Origin: JBAXTZ01 sp037129925 | Lineage (GTDB): Bacteria > Bacillota > Negativicutes > JBAXTZ01 | Reading direction: 5' to 3' | Assembly (NCBI GenBank): GCA_037129925.1 | Contig: JBAXTZ010000016.1 | Location: 1-64,000 of the forward strand | DNA length: 64,000 nt | In this document: positions 34,965 through 42,760 of the stretch, in pieces | Layout of the letters: the number at the start of each line of letters is the position of its first letter | Numbering within the stretch: the first letter of the stretch is position 1 | Notes under the pieces: model-generated | Told to the model about the DNA's origin: nothing | The model's database searches: none | Seen by the model: the letters and a program-made list of their open reading frames with translations, nothing else | Program-made: the position numbers and the translations under genes

Positions 34965-34995
34965 ACAAAAACAGGGCGTTGCCGCCCTGTTTTTA
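34965..34995 (-). terminator. Terminator after the OPT transporter gene
   Basis: ACAGGGCG and CGCCCTGT (34971-34978, 34983-34990) form a stem flanked by A and T runs on both sides, so it can work in both directions. Confidence 0.8.
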
Positions 34996-35066
34996 AAGCT
35001 GAAAGCTGAAAGCTGAAATTTCAAAAGTGTTATGAGAGCCTTTCACCATTCGCATTGTACCATTAA

Positions 35067-36995
35067 CTACTTTACGTCTTGAGCCTTACCCTTCATTGCA
35101 ATTTTCCAAACCATGAAACACAATCCAAAATATACTACGATTGCAATATAGGTTGCTTCCGGAGTAGCAGACCATTCATCCATAAACCAATTAATACCCA
35201 TTATTCGAATTACCGCGCTTAGCAATCCGCCTAATGCGCCACCGGCGACCAGACCGGCGCTGACAATTTCACCACGATGCAAGCGTGCCTCGCAAACGCC
35301 CTTGTCTTTGCTGCTACGCGAAACCAGCCAGGAAATCAACGCGCCGATTAATAACGGGGTATTGATTTCCATCGGTAAGTACGCGCCTAACGCGAATGCC
35401 AGTACTGGAACATTCAACATCCACAACAGTATTGCGAATATTGCGCCAGCCATCATCAACGGCGCGTGGGCGCCGCCGCCTTCCATAAAGGTTTGCGCCA
35501 TCGTTGCAAACATATTGGCTTGTGGCGCCGACAACACTGTTTTGCCGGTAAATCCATAAGCCGAGTCGAGAAGCATTACCACGCCAACCGAGAGAATTGA
35601 AACCATGATTGCTGAAACAACTTGCCATTGCTCCATTTTTTTCGGAGTAGCCCCGGTAAGATGCGCAACTTTTAGTTCGGACATAAAGTTGCCCGCCATC
35701 CCGAGTGTGGTCGCCAGGAACGCTGACATAAACAACACCGCGATAACGCCTTGTTGCCCTTGCAATCCCGTTCCCAACATAACTAGTGATGCCACCATCA
35801 GCATGAATATCGTCATGCCGGATACCGGCTCCGAACCGGTAAACGCGATCGAGCTGATACCAACAACTGACAGCATAAACGCAAATACGACTACGATAAC
35901 GACTGACATAATTGTTTGCGTAATGGTATTAGCGCACATCAAGTGGAACGAAATACCAAACAACACCACCATGGCGATCATAGTTATCGTGATTGTTTTC
36001 ATCGAAATATCACGATCGGTGCGCAACATTGTCGAATGATGCGCGACTTTGCCAGAAAAAGTTTCTTTGACAGCGGTTTTGAATACTTGTTTTACCACGC
36101 CGCTCATTTTTAGCAGCCCAATAATACCACCCATCGCCAACATTCCGATGCCGATGTACTTAACATATTTGCTAAACAATACATCGACCGGAACTTCTTT
36201 GAGCGCGATCATTTTGCTGCCAATCATTATGGCGTGATCGCCGCCCATGTAGTAAATTACCGGCATACAGACAAACCAGGCAAAAAACGAACCGGCACAA
36301 ATAATTGACGCGTAGCGCATCCCGGTATAATAGCCGATACCCAACAGCGCCGCTTCGGTATCCAAAGAAAAGGCAATGCGATAATTGGTTGCTAGTTTTT
36401 GACCCCAGGTAAAGGTCAACGAATTGACAACTTCTTGCCACCAGCCAAAAGTGTTGATAACCAAATCATAGAAAAAACCGGCAAAGCCGCTGATAATCAT
36501 CAACTTGGCGCTGGCGCCCTCATTGCTGGTCAGCACGCCGACCGCGGCGCGACCGGCCGGGAACGGATATTCTTTGTGCATATCCACGCAAAAATACTTG
36601 CGGAAGATGATTGACATCATGATTCCCATAACGCTACCGAGAACAATCGGTATCATCATCGAAACATAAGTCATCTGAATTTTCAAAATAAAGAATGCCG
36701 GCAAAATAAACATCGCGCCGCCGAGCATATTAGTTCCGGCGCTGGCAATTGCCTGAATGTGGACATTCTCCGGGAATGCATCTTTACGCTTCAACAATAC
36801 GGCCGTCCCCATGGCGAGAATCGAAACCGGCGCAAAAGCGTCAATCGTCTGACCGATTTTCAAACACAGGTAGCCGATCGCCAACGAAAATAAAGCCGCG
36901 TAAAACAGCCCCCAGAAAACAACATAGGGTTTAATCTCGTTGTAATCTTTTTTCGGATCCATCATCGGTGTGAAATCGTGATTTTTTCCTTCCAT
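35067..36995 (-). CDS. OPT-family oligopeptide/metal-chelate transporter
   Basis: The 642-residue integral membrane protein has about 15 hydrophobic segments and the OPT pattern YLCLKIGQTIDAFAPVSI near the N-terminus, plus KEYPFPAGRAAVGVL. OPT proteins import peptides or metal-peptide chelates by proton symport. Length fits the bacterial EspB/OPT clade. SD GGAGGAG precedes the ATG. It is monocistronic between terminators at 34965 and 37184. The 190 bases upstream (36996-37183) hold a plausible TATAAT -10 near 37035 and nothing else seen. Confidence 0.9.
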   Translation of the reverse strand: MEGKNHDFTPMMDPKKDYNEIKPYVVFWGLFYAALFSLAIGYLCLKIGQTIDAFAPVSILAMGTAVLLKRKDAFPENVHIQAIASAGTNMLGGAMFILPAFFILKIQMTYVSMMIPIVLGSVMGIMMSIIFRKYFCVDMHKEYPFPAGRAAVGVLTSNEGASAKLMIISGFAGFFYDLVINTFGWWQEVVNSLTFTWGQKLATNYRIAFSLDTEAALLGIGYYTGMRYASIICAGSFFAWFVCMPVIYYMGGDHAIMIGSKMIALKEVPVDVLFSKYVKYIGIGMLAMGGIIGLLKMSGVVKQVFKTAVKETFSGKVAHHSTMLRTDRDISMKTITITMIAMVVLFGISFHLMCANTITQTIMSVVIVVVFAFMLSVVGISSIAFTGSEPVSGMTIFMLMVASLVMLGTGLQGQQGVIAVLFMSAFLATTLGMAGNFMSELKVAHLTGATPKKMEQWQVVSAIMVSILSVGVVMLLDSAYGFTGKTVLSAPQANMFATMAQTFMEGGGAHAPLMMAGAIFAILLWMLNVPVLAFALGAYLPMEINTPLLIGALISWLVSRSSKDKGVCEARLHRGEIVSAGLVAGGALGGLLSAVIRIMGINWFMDEWSATPEATYIAIVVYFGLCFMVWKIAMKGKAQDVK

Positions 36996-37183
36996 ACTCT
37001 ACTCCTCCGTAAAATTTTTTGTCCAGAAATTATAATACACCATTTACCAGTAAATTTACAGCTTTTTGAAAGATTTCAATAAAAAATATCCATCGTCAAA
37101 CCACACGGCTGCGTCCTCTCGCTTTACTAAAAAAACAGTATTGATATAATTCTCCACATTTGTGCATAATCCTGCACAGTTTC

Positions 37184-37214
37184 ATAAAAAAAAAAGACAA
37201 CATTTCTGTTGCCT
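37184..37214 (-). terminator. Terminator of the ychF operon
   Basis: GGCAAC and GTTGTC (minus strand 37213-37208 and 37201-37196) form a short stem followed by ten T residues. Confidence 0.7.
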
Positions 37215-37250
37215 TAAATTCTAACATCGTAAAGTTATCTACTATGCCAA

Positions 37251-38357
37251 CTAAACGTTAAAGCGAAAATCAATCACGTCGCCATCTTTTACAATATAAT
37301 CTTTGCCTTCCAAGCGAACCTTGCCTTTTTCTTTGGCAGCGGTAAAAGAACCGAACTCAACCAAATCGTTATAAGCAACCGTTTCGGCACGGATAAATCC
37401 CCGTTGAATATCGCTGTGGATTTTCCCGGCGGCTTGTGGCGCCTTGTAGCCGTTCCTAATGGTCCAGGCGCGGGTTTCTTGCACACCAGCTGTCAAAAAC
37501 GAAATCAAGCCCAACTGTTTGTAACTGGCTCTGATTAACTGGTCTAACCCTGATTCAGTTACACCTAGTTCTTCGGCAAACATTGCCGCTTCCTCATCGC
37601 TCAACTGTGAAATCTCCGCCTCAAGTTTGGCAGCAACTACAATGGCTTCCACGCCATTGGCTTTGGCATACTCGATTACTTTTTGCGCCGCCGCGCAGGC
37701 TTCCGGTTGCTTAATGTCATCCTCGCCGATATTAGCGACAAACAACACCGGTTTGAGTGTCAGCATATTAATATCTTTAATGCACTCCGTTTGCTCTTCG
37801 TTAAGCCCGAGTTTACGCGCCGGCTCGGCATTCTCCAGACAACTCAGTATCTGCTCCAACATCGCTAACTCATCTTTTAATTTGGTATCGCCATTCTTGA
37901 TGAATTTTTTGGTGCGGGTAATCCTACGCTCAATCGATTCCATATCCGCCAGGCACAGCTCCATATTGAGAATATCTATTTGCTCCAGCGGGTCACTCGA
38001 TCCGTCTTCGGCGAGCAGGTTTTCGTCTTCAAAGCAGCGAACTACCTGGACCAAAGCGTCAGCGCTACGAATATGCGATAAAAACCGGTTGCCCAATCCT
38101 GAGCCGCCGGACGCGCCCTTTGCCAAGCCGACGATATCAACAAACTTCATCGAAGTCGGCACACTCCGCCTGGTTTTATACATTGCACCCAAAACATCCA
38201 ACCGCTTATCGGGAACAATCGCCGTGCCGATATTCGGCTCCAGCGAACCGGCGGCATAAGCATCCGTCGTCGCCGTCGATTTGGTCAGTGCATTAAATAA
38301 CGTCGTCTTGCCAGTCTTTGGCAACCCCAATATTCCTACTTCTAAACTAGTACTCAA
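37251..38357 (-). CDS. ychF: Redox-regulated ATPase/GTPase YchF (Obg-like)
   Basis: The 368-residue protein is the ribosome-associated Obg-like ATPase. The P-loop reads GLPKTGKTTLFNAL rather than the commoner PNVGKST, followed by VDIVGLAKGAS (switch), a helical coiled-coil insert and the C-terminal TGS-like domain ending DVIDFRFNV. TTG 38357 is chosen because GGAG lies six bases upstream and it starts directly after the DUF951 stop; an upstream TTG at 38369 would add four residues and lacks an SD. Confidence 0.93.
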   Translation of the reverse strand: MSTSLEVGILGLPKTGKTTLFNALTKSTATTDAYAAGSLEPNIGTAIVPDKRLDVLGAMYKTRRSVPTSMKFVDIVGLAKGASGGSGLGNRFLSHIRSADALVQVVRCFEDENLLAEDGSSDPLEQIDILNMELCLADMESIERRITRTKKFIKNGDTKLKDELAMLEQILSCLENAEPARKLGLNEEQTECIKDINMLTLKPVLFVANIGEDDIKQPEACAAAQKVIEYAKANGVEAIVVAAKLEAEISQLSDEEAAMFAEELGVTESGLDQLIRASYKQLGLISFLTAGVQETRAWTIRNGYKAPQAAGKIHSDIQRGFIRAETVAYNDLVEFGSFTAAKEKGKVRLEGKDYIVKDGDVIDFRFNV

Positions 38358-38358
38358 T

Positions 38359-38595
38359 TTATTCTCCAATCTTTATCTGCGCCATATTCTTCTTCATCTG
38401 CTCCCGCGCCCCTTTGGCACGCTTGTACAGCGTTTCGCGGTCAATTATAACACGTCGGCCGCATTTATTACACTTAATCCATACATCAGCGCCCAATCGC
38501 TCAATCGTCCACTCAAACGACCCGCAAGGATGGACCTTCTTCATTTTAATAACATCACCCGTTGCAAACCCGGAAACATCCCCGTTCTCAACCAT
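38359..38595 (-). CDS. DUF951 family small zinc-binding protein
   Basis: The 78-residue protein has the family motif KMKKVHPCGSFEWTIERLGAD followed by KCNKCGRRV, three Cys likely binding zinc. DUF951 genes adjoin ychF in many Firmicutes near the origin. Function unknown; probably nucleic-acid or ribosome related. Confidence 0.88.
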   Translation of the reverse strand: MVENGDVSGFATGDVIKMKKVHPCGSFEWTIERLGADVWIKCNKCGRRVIIDRETLYKRAKGAREQMKKNMAQIKIGE

Positions 38596-38665
38596 CCCCT
38601 ACTCCCCATCCCACTAATATCCAATCACTAAATCCCAAATCCTATACCCTATTCCCCAATCCCTA
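38596..38665. repeat. 7-bp-period array between mscS and DUF951
   Basis: Units CTACTCC, CCATCCC, CCCAAAT, CCTATAC, CCTATTC, CCCAATC, CCTAACA fill the spacer, a C/T/A-rich variant of the heptamer arrays elsewhere. Confidence 0.6.
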
Positions 38666-38669
38666 ACAC

Positions 38670-39518
38670 TTACCCAATCGCCATCCCCGCATCCTTAAAC
38701 GCCAACTGAATGGATTCGCGCAAATACACTTCCACGCTAAATTGGGTCATCGGTTTTACTTTAGCCGATATCGTCAGCGTCAAGCCTTCGGGTTTCAAAT
38801 CCGTGATTCCCAATACTGTAGGTCCTTCTACGATATTGTCATTAGCTTCTTTGGCTTTTATACAGACGCTGTTTAGCAACGCTGCGGCGGCGATAAGACT
38901 GACATCATACTTAAACGGCACAGTTACCTTGGCAACAATCAAGCGGCGCGACATATTGGTCACCTTAACGACACTGCTATTTGGCAAAGTATGCTCCGAG
39001 CCATTGTCGGCAATCAACTTCGTCGCCCGCAAATTTACCGCTTCAACCCGTCCGGACATATCGCCGATAATTACATAATCGCCGACATCGTATTGATTTT
39101 CAATCAAAATAAAAAATCCGTTCAAAAAGTCGCGAATAAGATTTTGCGAACCAACGCCGACCGCCAGACCAATCATTGAAGCTCCGGCGAGAATTGACGT
39201 AGTATTGACCCCCAATTCTTGTAATACGGACATTGTCGCGATAAAAATAACGATATACCGCGCCAAGCTTTTCGCCAGTGTACACAGCGTCATCACCCGG
39301 TTGTTATCGTCCGCTGTCATATTATTTATCGGCATCAGCGCTTTTCTTATCGCCAAATTTATCAACAACAGCATCCCATAGGCAAAAGCAATAACGATAA
39401 CGATATGAATCAGCCGGCTAACCCACTCAAAAACAAACTCCGGCGAGATTACTTTCATAAATTCTACCTGAAAAAAATCACTCCAACTGGTAATCTTGGT
39501 AGTTACCAATTCGTTCAT
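38670..39518 (-). CDS. mscS: Small-conductance mechanosensitive channel (MscS family)
   Basis: The 282-residue protein has three membrane segments, a TM3 pore helix region (GVNTTSILAGASMIGLAVGVGSQ) and the beta domain with DFLNGFFILIENQYDVGDYV, the MscS signature, then an alpha/beta C-terminal domain. It opens under hypo-osmotic tension in the inner membrane. Start 39518 follows AAGGAG; an in-frame codon at 39647 lies inside the DUF3343 gene. It overlaps DUF3343 by 41 bases. Confidence 0.9.
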   Translation of the reverse strand: MNELVTTKITSWSDFFQVEFMKVISPEFVFEWVSRLIHIVIVIAFAYGMLLLINLAIRKALMPINNMTADDNNRVMTLCTLAKSLARYIVIFIATMSVLQELGVNTTSILAGASMIGLAVGVGSQNLIRDFLNGFFILIENQYDVGDYVIIGDMSGRVEAVNLRATKLIADNGSEHTLPNSSVVKVTNMSRRLIVAKVTVPFKYDVSLIAAAALLNSVCIKAKEANDNIVEGPTVLGITDLKPEGLTLTISAKVKPMTQFSVEVYLRESIQLAFKDAGMAIG

Positions 39519-39756
39519 ACTGTTTTGCTCCTTCTTCTCCGGATAATTCAAACAAATTATTCCAGACAACACTGTTCGCTGTGAACTGCTTAATAATTTG
39601 CTCCTGGTCAACAGCTGCAAAAACCATACTTTGACCACAAGACACACTAAGCTCCCTAGGCGTGGGGCGGAATTTCACTTTGACCCCGGCTGCAAGCAAT
39701 AGTCGTTCAGCTTTAATAGCTTGATGAACTGACATAAACGTAATCAGCCGAGTCAT
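39478..39756 (-). CDS. DUF3343 selenium-cluster protein
   Basis: The 92-residue protein has the motif RPTPRELSVSCGQSMVF with a conserved Cys, typical of DUF3343 proteins next to yedF and selD. It probably carries or reduces a selenium/sulfur species; evidence is only by association. Its ATG overlaps the yedF TGA as ATGA. Confidence 0.82.
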   Translation of the reverse strand: MTRLITFMSVHQAIKAERLLLAAGVKVKFRPTPRELSVSCGQSMVFAAVDQEQIIKQFTANSVVWNNLFELSGEEGAKQYERIGNYQDYQLE

Positions 39757-40403
39757 ATCTTGATCACTCTGAAAGCTTCCAAAAGCTCCAAAGCGCTGTA
39801 CATATTACCGGGGTCTCCAACTGCTAATTTGTCTTTCAAATCGTAATAATCCAGACAAGTGCCGCAGGAAAGGATTTCTGTGCCGTTGGCGCTGATTTTT
39901 TGCAAAGTTTCAATATGCGCCGAACCTTCGCAAGTCAAAAACACCCCTTTATTCATAAATATCAAAGCTCTAGGCGCCGGGCGTTCGCTAATCGTAAACA
40001 ACAACGACCGCATCAACACCATTCCCAACTCCTCGTCGCCGTTACCAAGAACATTATCGGTAACGAGATAGACCGTATTTAGTTCAGAGTTATGAGTCCT
40101 GAGTCCTGAGTTACTATTTGCGAGTTCTGAGTTTTTAGTCCTGAGTCCTGAGTTTCCATCAGAAAACTCTGAACTCTGAACTCTGGACTCTGAACTGATA
40201 ATATTAATAATCCAATCCGCACCACTTTGCTTGGCTACAGCTTGGCAACCCAGGCTTTTCGCCAATTTGAGCACGTTGATTTTGGCGATTTCATTATCGA
40301 CTAATACCGAAATTTCTGCATCGGTTGCCGCTTCCAGTGCTTTTTTTGTGGCAATCACCGGCAACGGGCATTTCATCCCCCGACAATCAAGCTTATTTGA
40401 CAT
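39753..40403 (-). CDS. yedF: Selenium metabolism sulfurtransferase-like protein YedF
   Basis: The 216-residue protein has an N-terminal TusA-like domain (DCRGMKCPLPVIATKKAL; Cys12 in the CPxP motif, residues 1-70) and a C-terminal DsrE-like domain (about 110-216; VYLVTDNVLGNGDEELG, LSCGTCLDYY). Between them residues 71-109 are a Ser/Asn/Leu/Arg-rich linker with a 7-residue period (NSGLRTK, NSELANS, NSGLRTH, NSELNTV), encoded by a 7-bp repeat array. Start 40403 is chosen for an ordinary YedF N-terminus; it overlaps the selD end by 11 bases. Confidence 0.88.
   Translation of the reverse strand: MSNKLDCRGMKCPLPVIATKKALEAATDAEISVLVDNEIAKINVLKLAKSLGCQAVAKQSGADWIINIISSESRVQSSEFSDGNSGLRTKNSELANSNSGLRTHNSELNTVYLVTDNVLGNGDEELGMVLMRSLLFTISERPAPRALIFMNKGVFLTCEGSAHIETLQKISANGTEILSCGTCLDYYDLKDKLAVGDPGNMYSALELLEAFRVIKI
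40078..40200. repeat. 7-bp-period array inside the yedF coding sequence
   Basis: Tandem units AGTCCTG, AACTCTG, GACTCTG and relatives run through 120 bases in frame, producing the repetitive linker of YedF. It is of the same period as the intergenic arrays in this window. Confidence 0.75.
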
Positions 40404-41418
40404 AAATTTCTCCATTCCCGATTTCAACTATTTCGCCAATAACCGCGGCGACGATACCAGCAGCCACCATCCGTTCGGTCATCAGCACCGCCTCGGCTTT
40501 CGACAGCGCGATAAGCAACCCCCCCGATGTTTGCGGGTCAAACAGTACATCGCGCAACGCCTCACTTACGCTGTCGGCAAAAGTCACCGCCTTGTAGTGC
40601 TGGCGGTTGCTGTACACCCCCGCCGGAACAAAACCCATTTCCGCAGCAGTTAAGGCATCGGCAAATATGGGCACCGCTGCCGAATCGAGAATCATCTTAA
40701 CGCCACTGGCTTGGGTCAGCTCAAAAGTATGCCCTAACAAGCCAAACCCGGTAATATCGGTACAGGCATGTACCGCATAATCCGCCATAATTTCGGCGGC
40801 ATATTTGTTGAGCCGCACCATCTCGGCATAAGCAATAGCCACGCTTTCCGAGAACAGCTCCGCCTGTGCAGCAGTTACCAACATACCGCTGCCGACCGGT
40901 TTGGTCAGCACCAGCGCGTCGCCAATCTTCGCGCCGCGGTTCGCCAGCACCTTGTCCGGATGGACAATGCCGGTAACGCTCAAACCGAATTTCGGTTCCT
41001 TGTCCTCGATACTATGACCACCGGCAATAACCGCGCCGGCCTCGATACATTTTTCGGCGCCGCCCCGGAGAATTTCCGCAAGCGCCACTTTACCGAGCGT
41101 GCAGAGCGGAAAGGCGACAATATTCATCGCCGTAATCGGTCGTCCGCCCATAGCATAGACATCGCTCAGACTGTTCGCCGCGGCAATCTGTCCGAACAAA
41201 TACGGATCATCGACCGGCGGCGGAAAGAAATCCAACGTCTGGATAATCGCAATATCGTCGGTTAATTTATAAACCACAGCATCGTCGGAAGTATCCATCC
41301 CGACCAAAACATTAGAATTATTCATTCGCGGCAACCCGGCCACGATTTCTGATAGAGCGCCCGGCTCTATCTTGGCCATTCAGCCACCGCCGGTAGTGAA
41401 ATGAGTAAGCTTGACCAT
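40393..41418 (-). CDS. selD: Selenide, water dikinase (selenophosphate synthetase) with predicted selenocysteine
   Basis: The 341-residue enzyme makes selenophosphate. Reading upstream from the conventional ATG at 41379, the same frame continues through TGA 41382-41380 to ATG 41418, giving the N-terminus MVKLTHFTTGGGU. Here U13 sits where SelD has its catalytic Cys/Sec, with the conserved Lys three residues later (UMAK). The UGA is followed by a SECIS-like hairpin at 41371-41351. TTG 41427 (GGAAAGG seven bases upstream) could also be the start. Downstream motifs are GMDTSDDAVV, FFPPPVDDPYLFGQ and the C-terminal SGGLLIALS. It leads an operon selD-yedF-DUF3343-mscS. Confidence 0.9.
41338..41378 (-). 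promoter_or_regulatory. Bacterial SECIS-like hairpin of selD
   Basis: On the minus strand GATAGAGC (41371-41364), loop CGGGC, GCTCTATC (41358-41351) form a perfect 8-bp stem, with an outer TGGCC/GGCCA helix. The apical loop begins 17 bases after the UGA and has G at its second position, matching the rules for SelB-binding bacterial SECIS elements. Confidence 0.8.
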
Positions 41419-41456
41419 ATATTTCAAATACATACCTTTCCAAAAATTATGCGTTT

Positions 41457-41465
41457 ATTATAGCA
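41457..41465 (-). promoter_or_regulatory. Extended -10 promoter of the selD operon
   Basis: TGCTATAAT on the minus strand (41465-41457) lies about 40 bases before the selD ATG. No good -35 box is visible; the TG extension may compensate. Confidence 0.5.
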
Positions 41466-41620
41466 CAAATGCTTCGTAAAGATATTTCATTTTACTAATT
41501 TGCGTTTATAGAGATAGTCTGTTTTCCGTATTGTAGAACTTATCGGCCAAAAATGCATATAAAATAAAAACGCCCCCGGTTAAGGGGACGAGCCAAATTT
41601 AATTTCGCGTGTTTTGGTTC

Positions 41621-41886
41621 GGTAGGGGCGCGGTTCGTCGCACCGTACATACTCGGGGAACAACGGAGACGGGCGGGAGAACCCCGCCCCTACAAAAATA
41701 CAAAACCAACGTGCATCGCGGTGTCAAATTCCACCGTCTGCCAATTCGATTTATCTTCCCACCGGTAAGGGCAAGCCCTTGTGGTTGCCCTTCCATATTC
41801 TGTGGTTGGTTACATTTTTGTATTCATTCACAAACGCATCTTTGAGGTGGCGCGGAGTGAGGGCTGGCACAAGGCCAGCCCCTACA
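41621..41886. repeat. Four GTAGGGGC/GCCCCTAC-type palindromes in a gene-free spacer
   Basis: The 490-base spacer 41466-41954 has no convincing gene. It holds hairpin-forming repeats at 41621-41645 (GTAGGGGCGCGG), 41671-41693 (GGGCGGG...CCCCGCCCCTAC), 41764-41792 (GGGCAAGCCC...GGTTGCCC) and 41860-41886 (GGGCTGGC...GCCAGCCCCTAC). Relatives are at 10167-10194 and 54900-54918. They resemble REP-type palindromes; a transposase is not visible. Confidence 0.6.
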
Positions 41887-41954
41887 CTGGAACGACCTTA
41901 ACCTGTGACGTTGTTTACTAAATTGTAAATGCGAATTGGCTTTTTTCGAATAAC

Positions 41955-42743
41955 TCAAAAACTCAACTTCACGCCACAGCTCATACCATATTCAGTGAAA
42001 GTCGCATCAGCCAAAACAAACTCCTGACCTGCTTGGACAAACGTCGTACTAGTTCCCAGCCCCCGTTTGTTGTAGGAAAACCACGGCGTGACATTCAAAC
42101 TGATATTGTCGTTGAACCCGTAACTTATCGGCAGTGAAAGCCCGAAGCCAAAGCTGGTTTGAAGCTGGTCGAAAAAAACCGTTTCATTGTAGTTGGGCGA
42201 CAAGTTCTCGGCCTTACTCAGAAAATTATAGCGGATCATAACATCTGCTTGCACCGACGACTTGCCGCTACGCAGCAAATCGTCGCAATATTCCAAAAAT
42301 AGATAGTTGAACATCGATTGTTTCGGATAGACATCGAACACCGTAATAGTTATTCGCTCAAATCCATAGCCGGCGCGAATCTGTCCGTCACCATTAGTAT
42401 GCAAGAGATAACCCGCATACAAACGCGCGTTTTCTTTGGTTGTAGTTGCGGTCAACGGGTAGACATAAGCGCCGGATGTTCGTTCACCGGGAGTCTGCCC
42501 GCTGCCGTACAGAAAGTCCAAGCCGAACAAAAACGGGGTGTCGGGCTGCCCGATATAAGCGCCCACTCGCGTCGAATTGAGGTTGCCCTGATATTGGGTG
42601 CTGGTAGGCGTTCCGTCTTCCAACTCCCCTTGAGAATAGTAAGTCAGGTTACTATAATCGTAGTCAGCGTAGATGGAGACAGAGGCGGAGGTTGAATTAG
42701 CTGAAAACAATAATAGCAACAACAGACAGAAAACTTTTTTCAT
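41955..42743 (-). CDS. Outer-membrane beta-barrel protein beside the adhesin
   Basis: The 262-residue protein has a signal peptide (MKKVFCLLLLLLFSANS) and Tyr/Phe-rich amphipathic strands ending in GVKLSF with a C-terminal Phe. The segment FGFGLSLPISYGF followed by NVTPWFSYN resembles the ending of the barrel at 20439. It starts 17 bases after the adhesin stop, so it is probably cotranscribed. Its SD is weak, suggesting coupling. It might assist adhesin assembly or act independently; unproven. Confidence 0.72.
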   Translation of the reverse strand: MKKVFCLLLLLLFSANSTSASVSIYADYDYSNLTYYSQGELEDGTPTSTQYQGNLNSTRVGAYIGQPDTPFLFGLDFLYGSGQTPGERTSGAYVYPLTATTTKENARLYAGYLLHTNGDGQIRAGYGFERITITVFDVYPKQSMFNYLFLEYCDDLLRSGKSSVQADVMIRYNFLSKAENLSPNYNETVFFDQLQTSFGFGLSLPISYGFNDNISLNVTPWFSYNKRGLGTSTTFVQAGQEFVLADATFTEYGMSCGVKLSF

Positions 42744-42760
42744 AAAGATTCATTGCTCGT

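Noticed and set aside
39519..39647. N-terminal extension of MscS by 43 residues
   Set aside because: The extension lies inside the DUF3343 coding region in another frame; AAGGAG before 39518 marks the real start.
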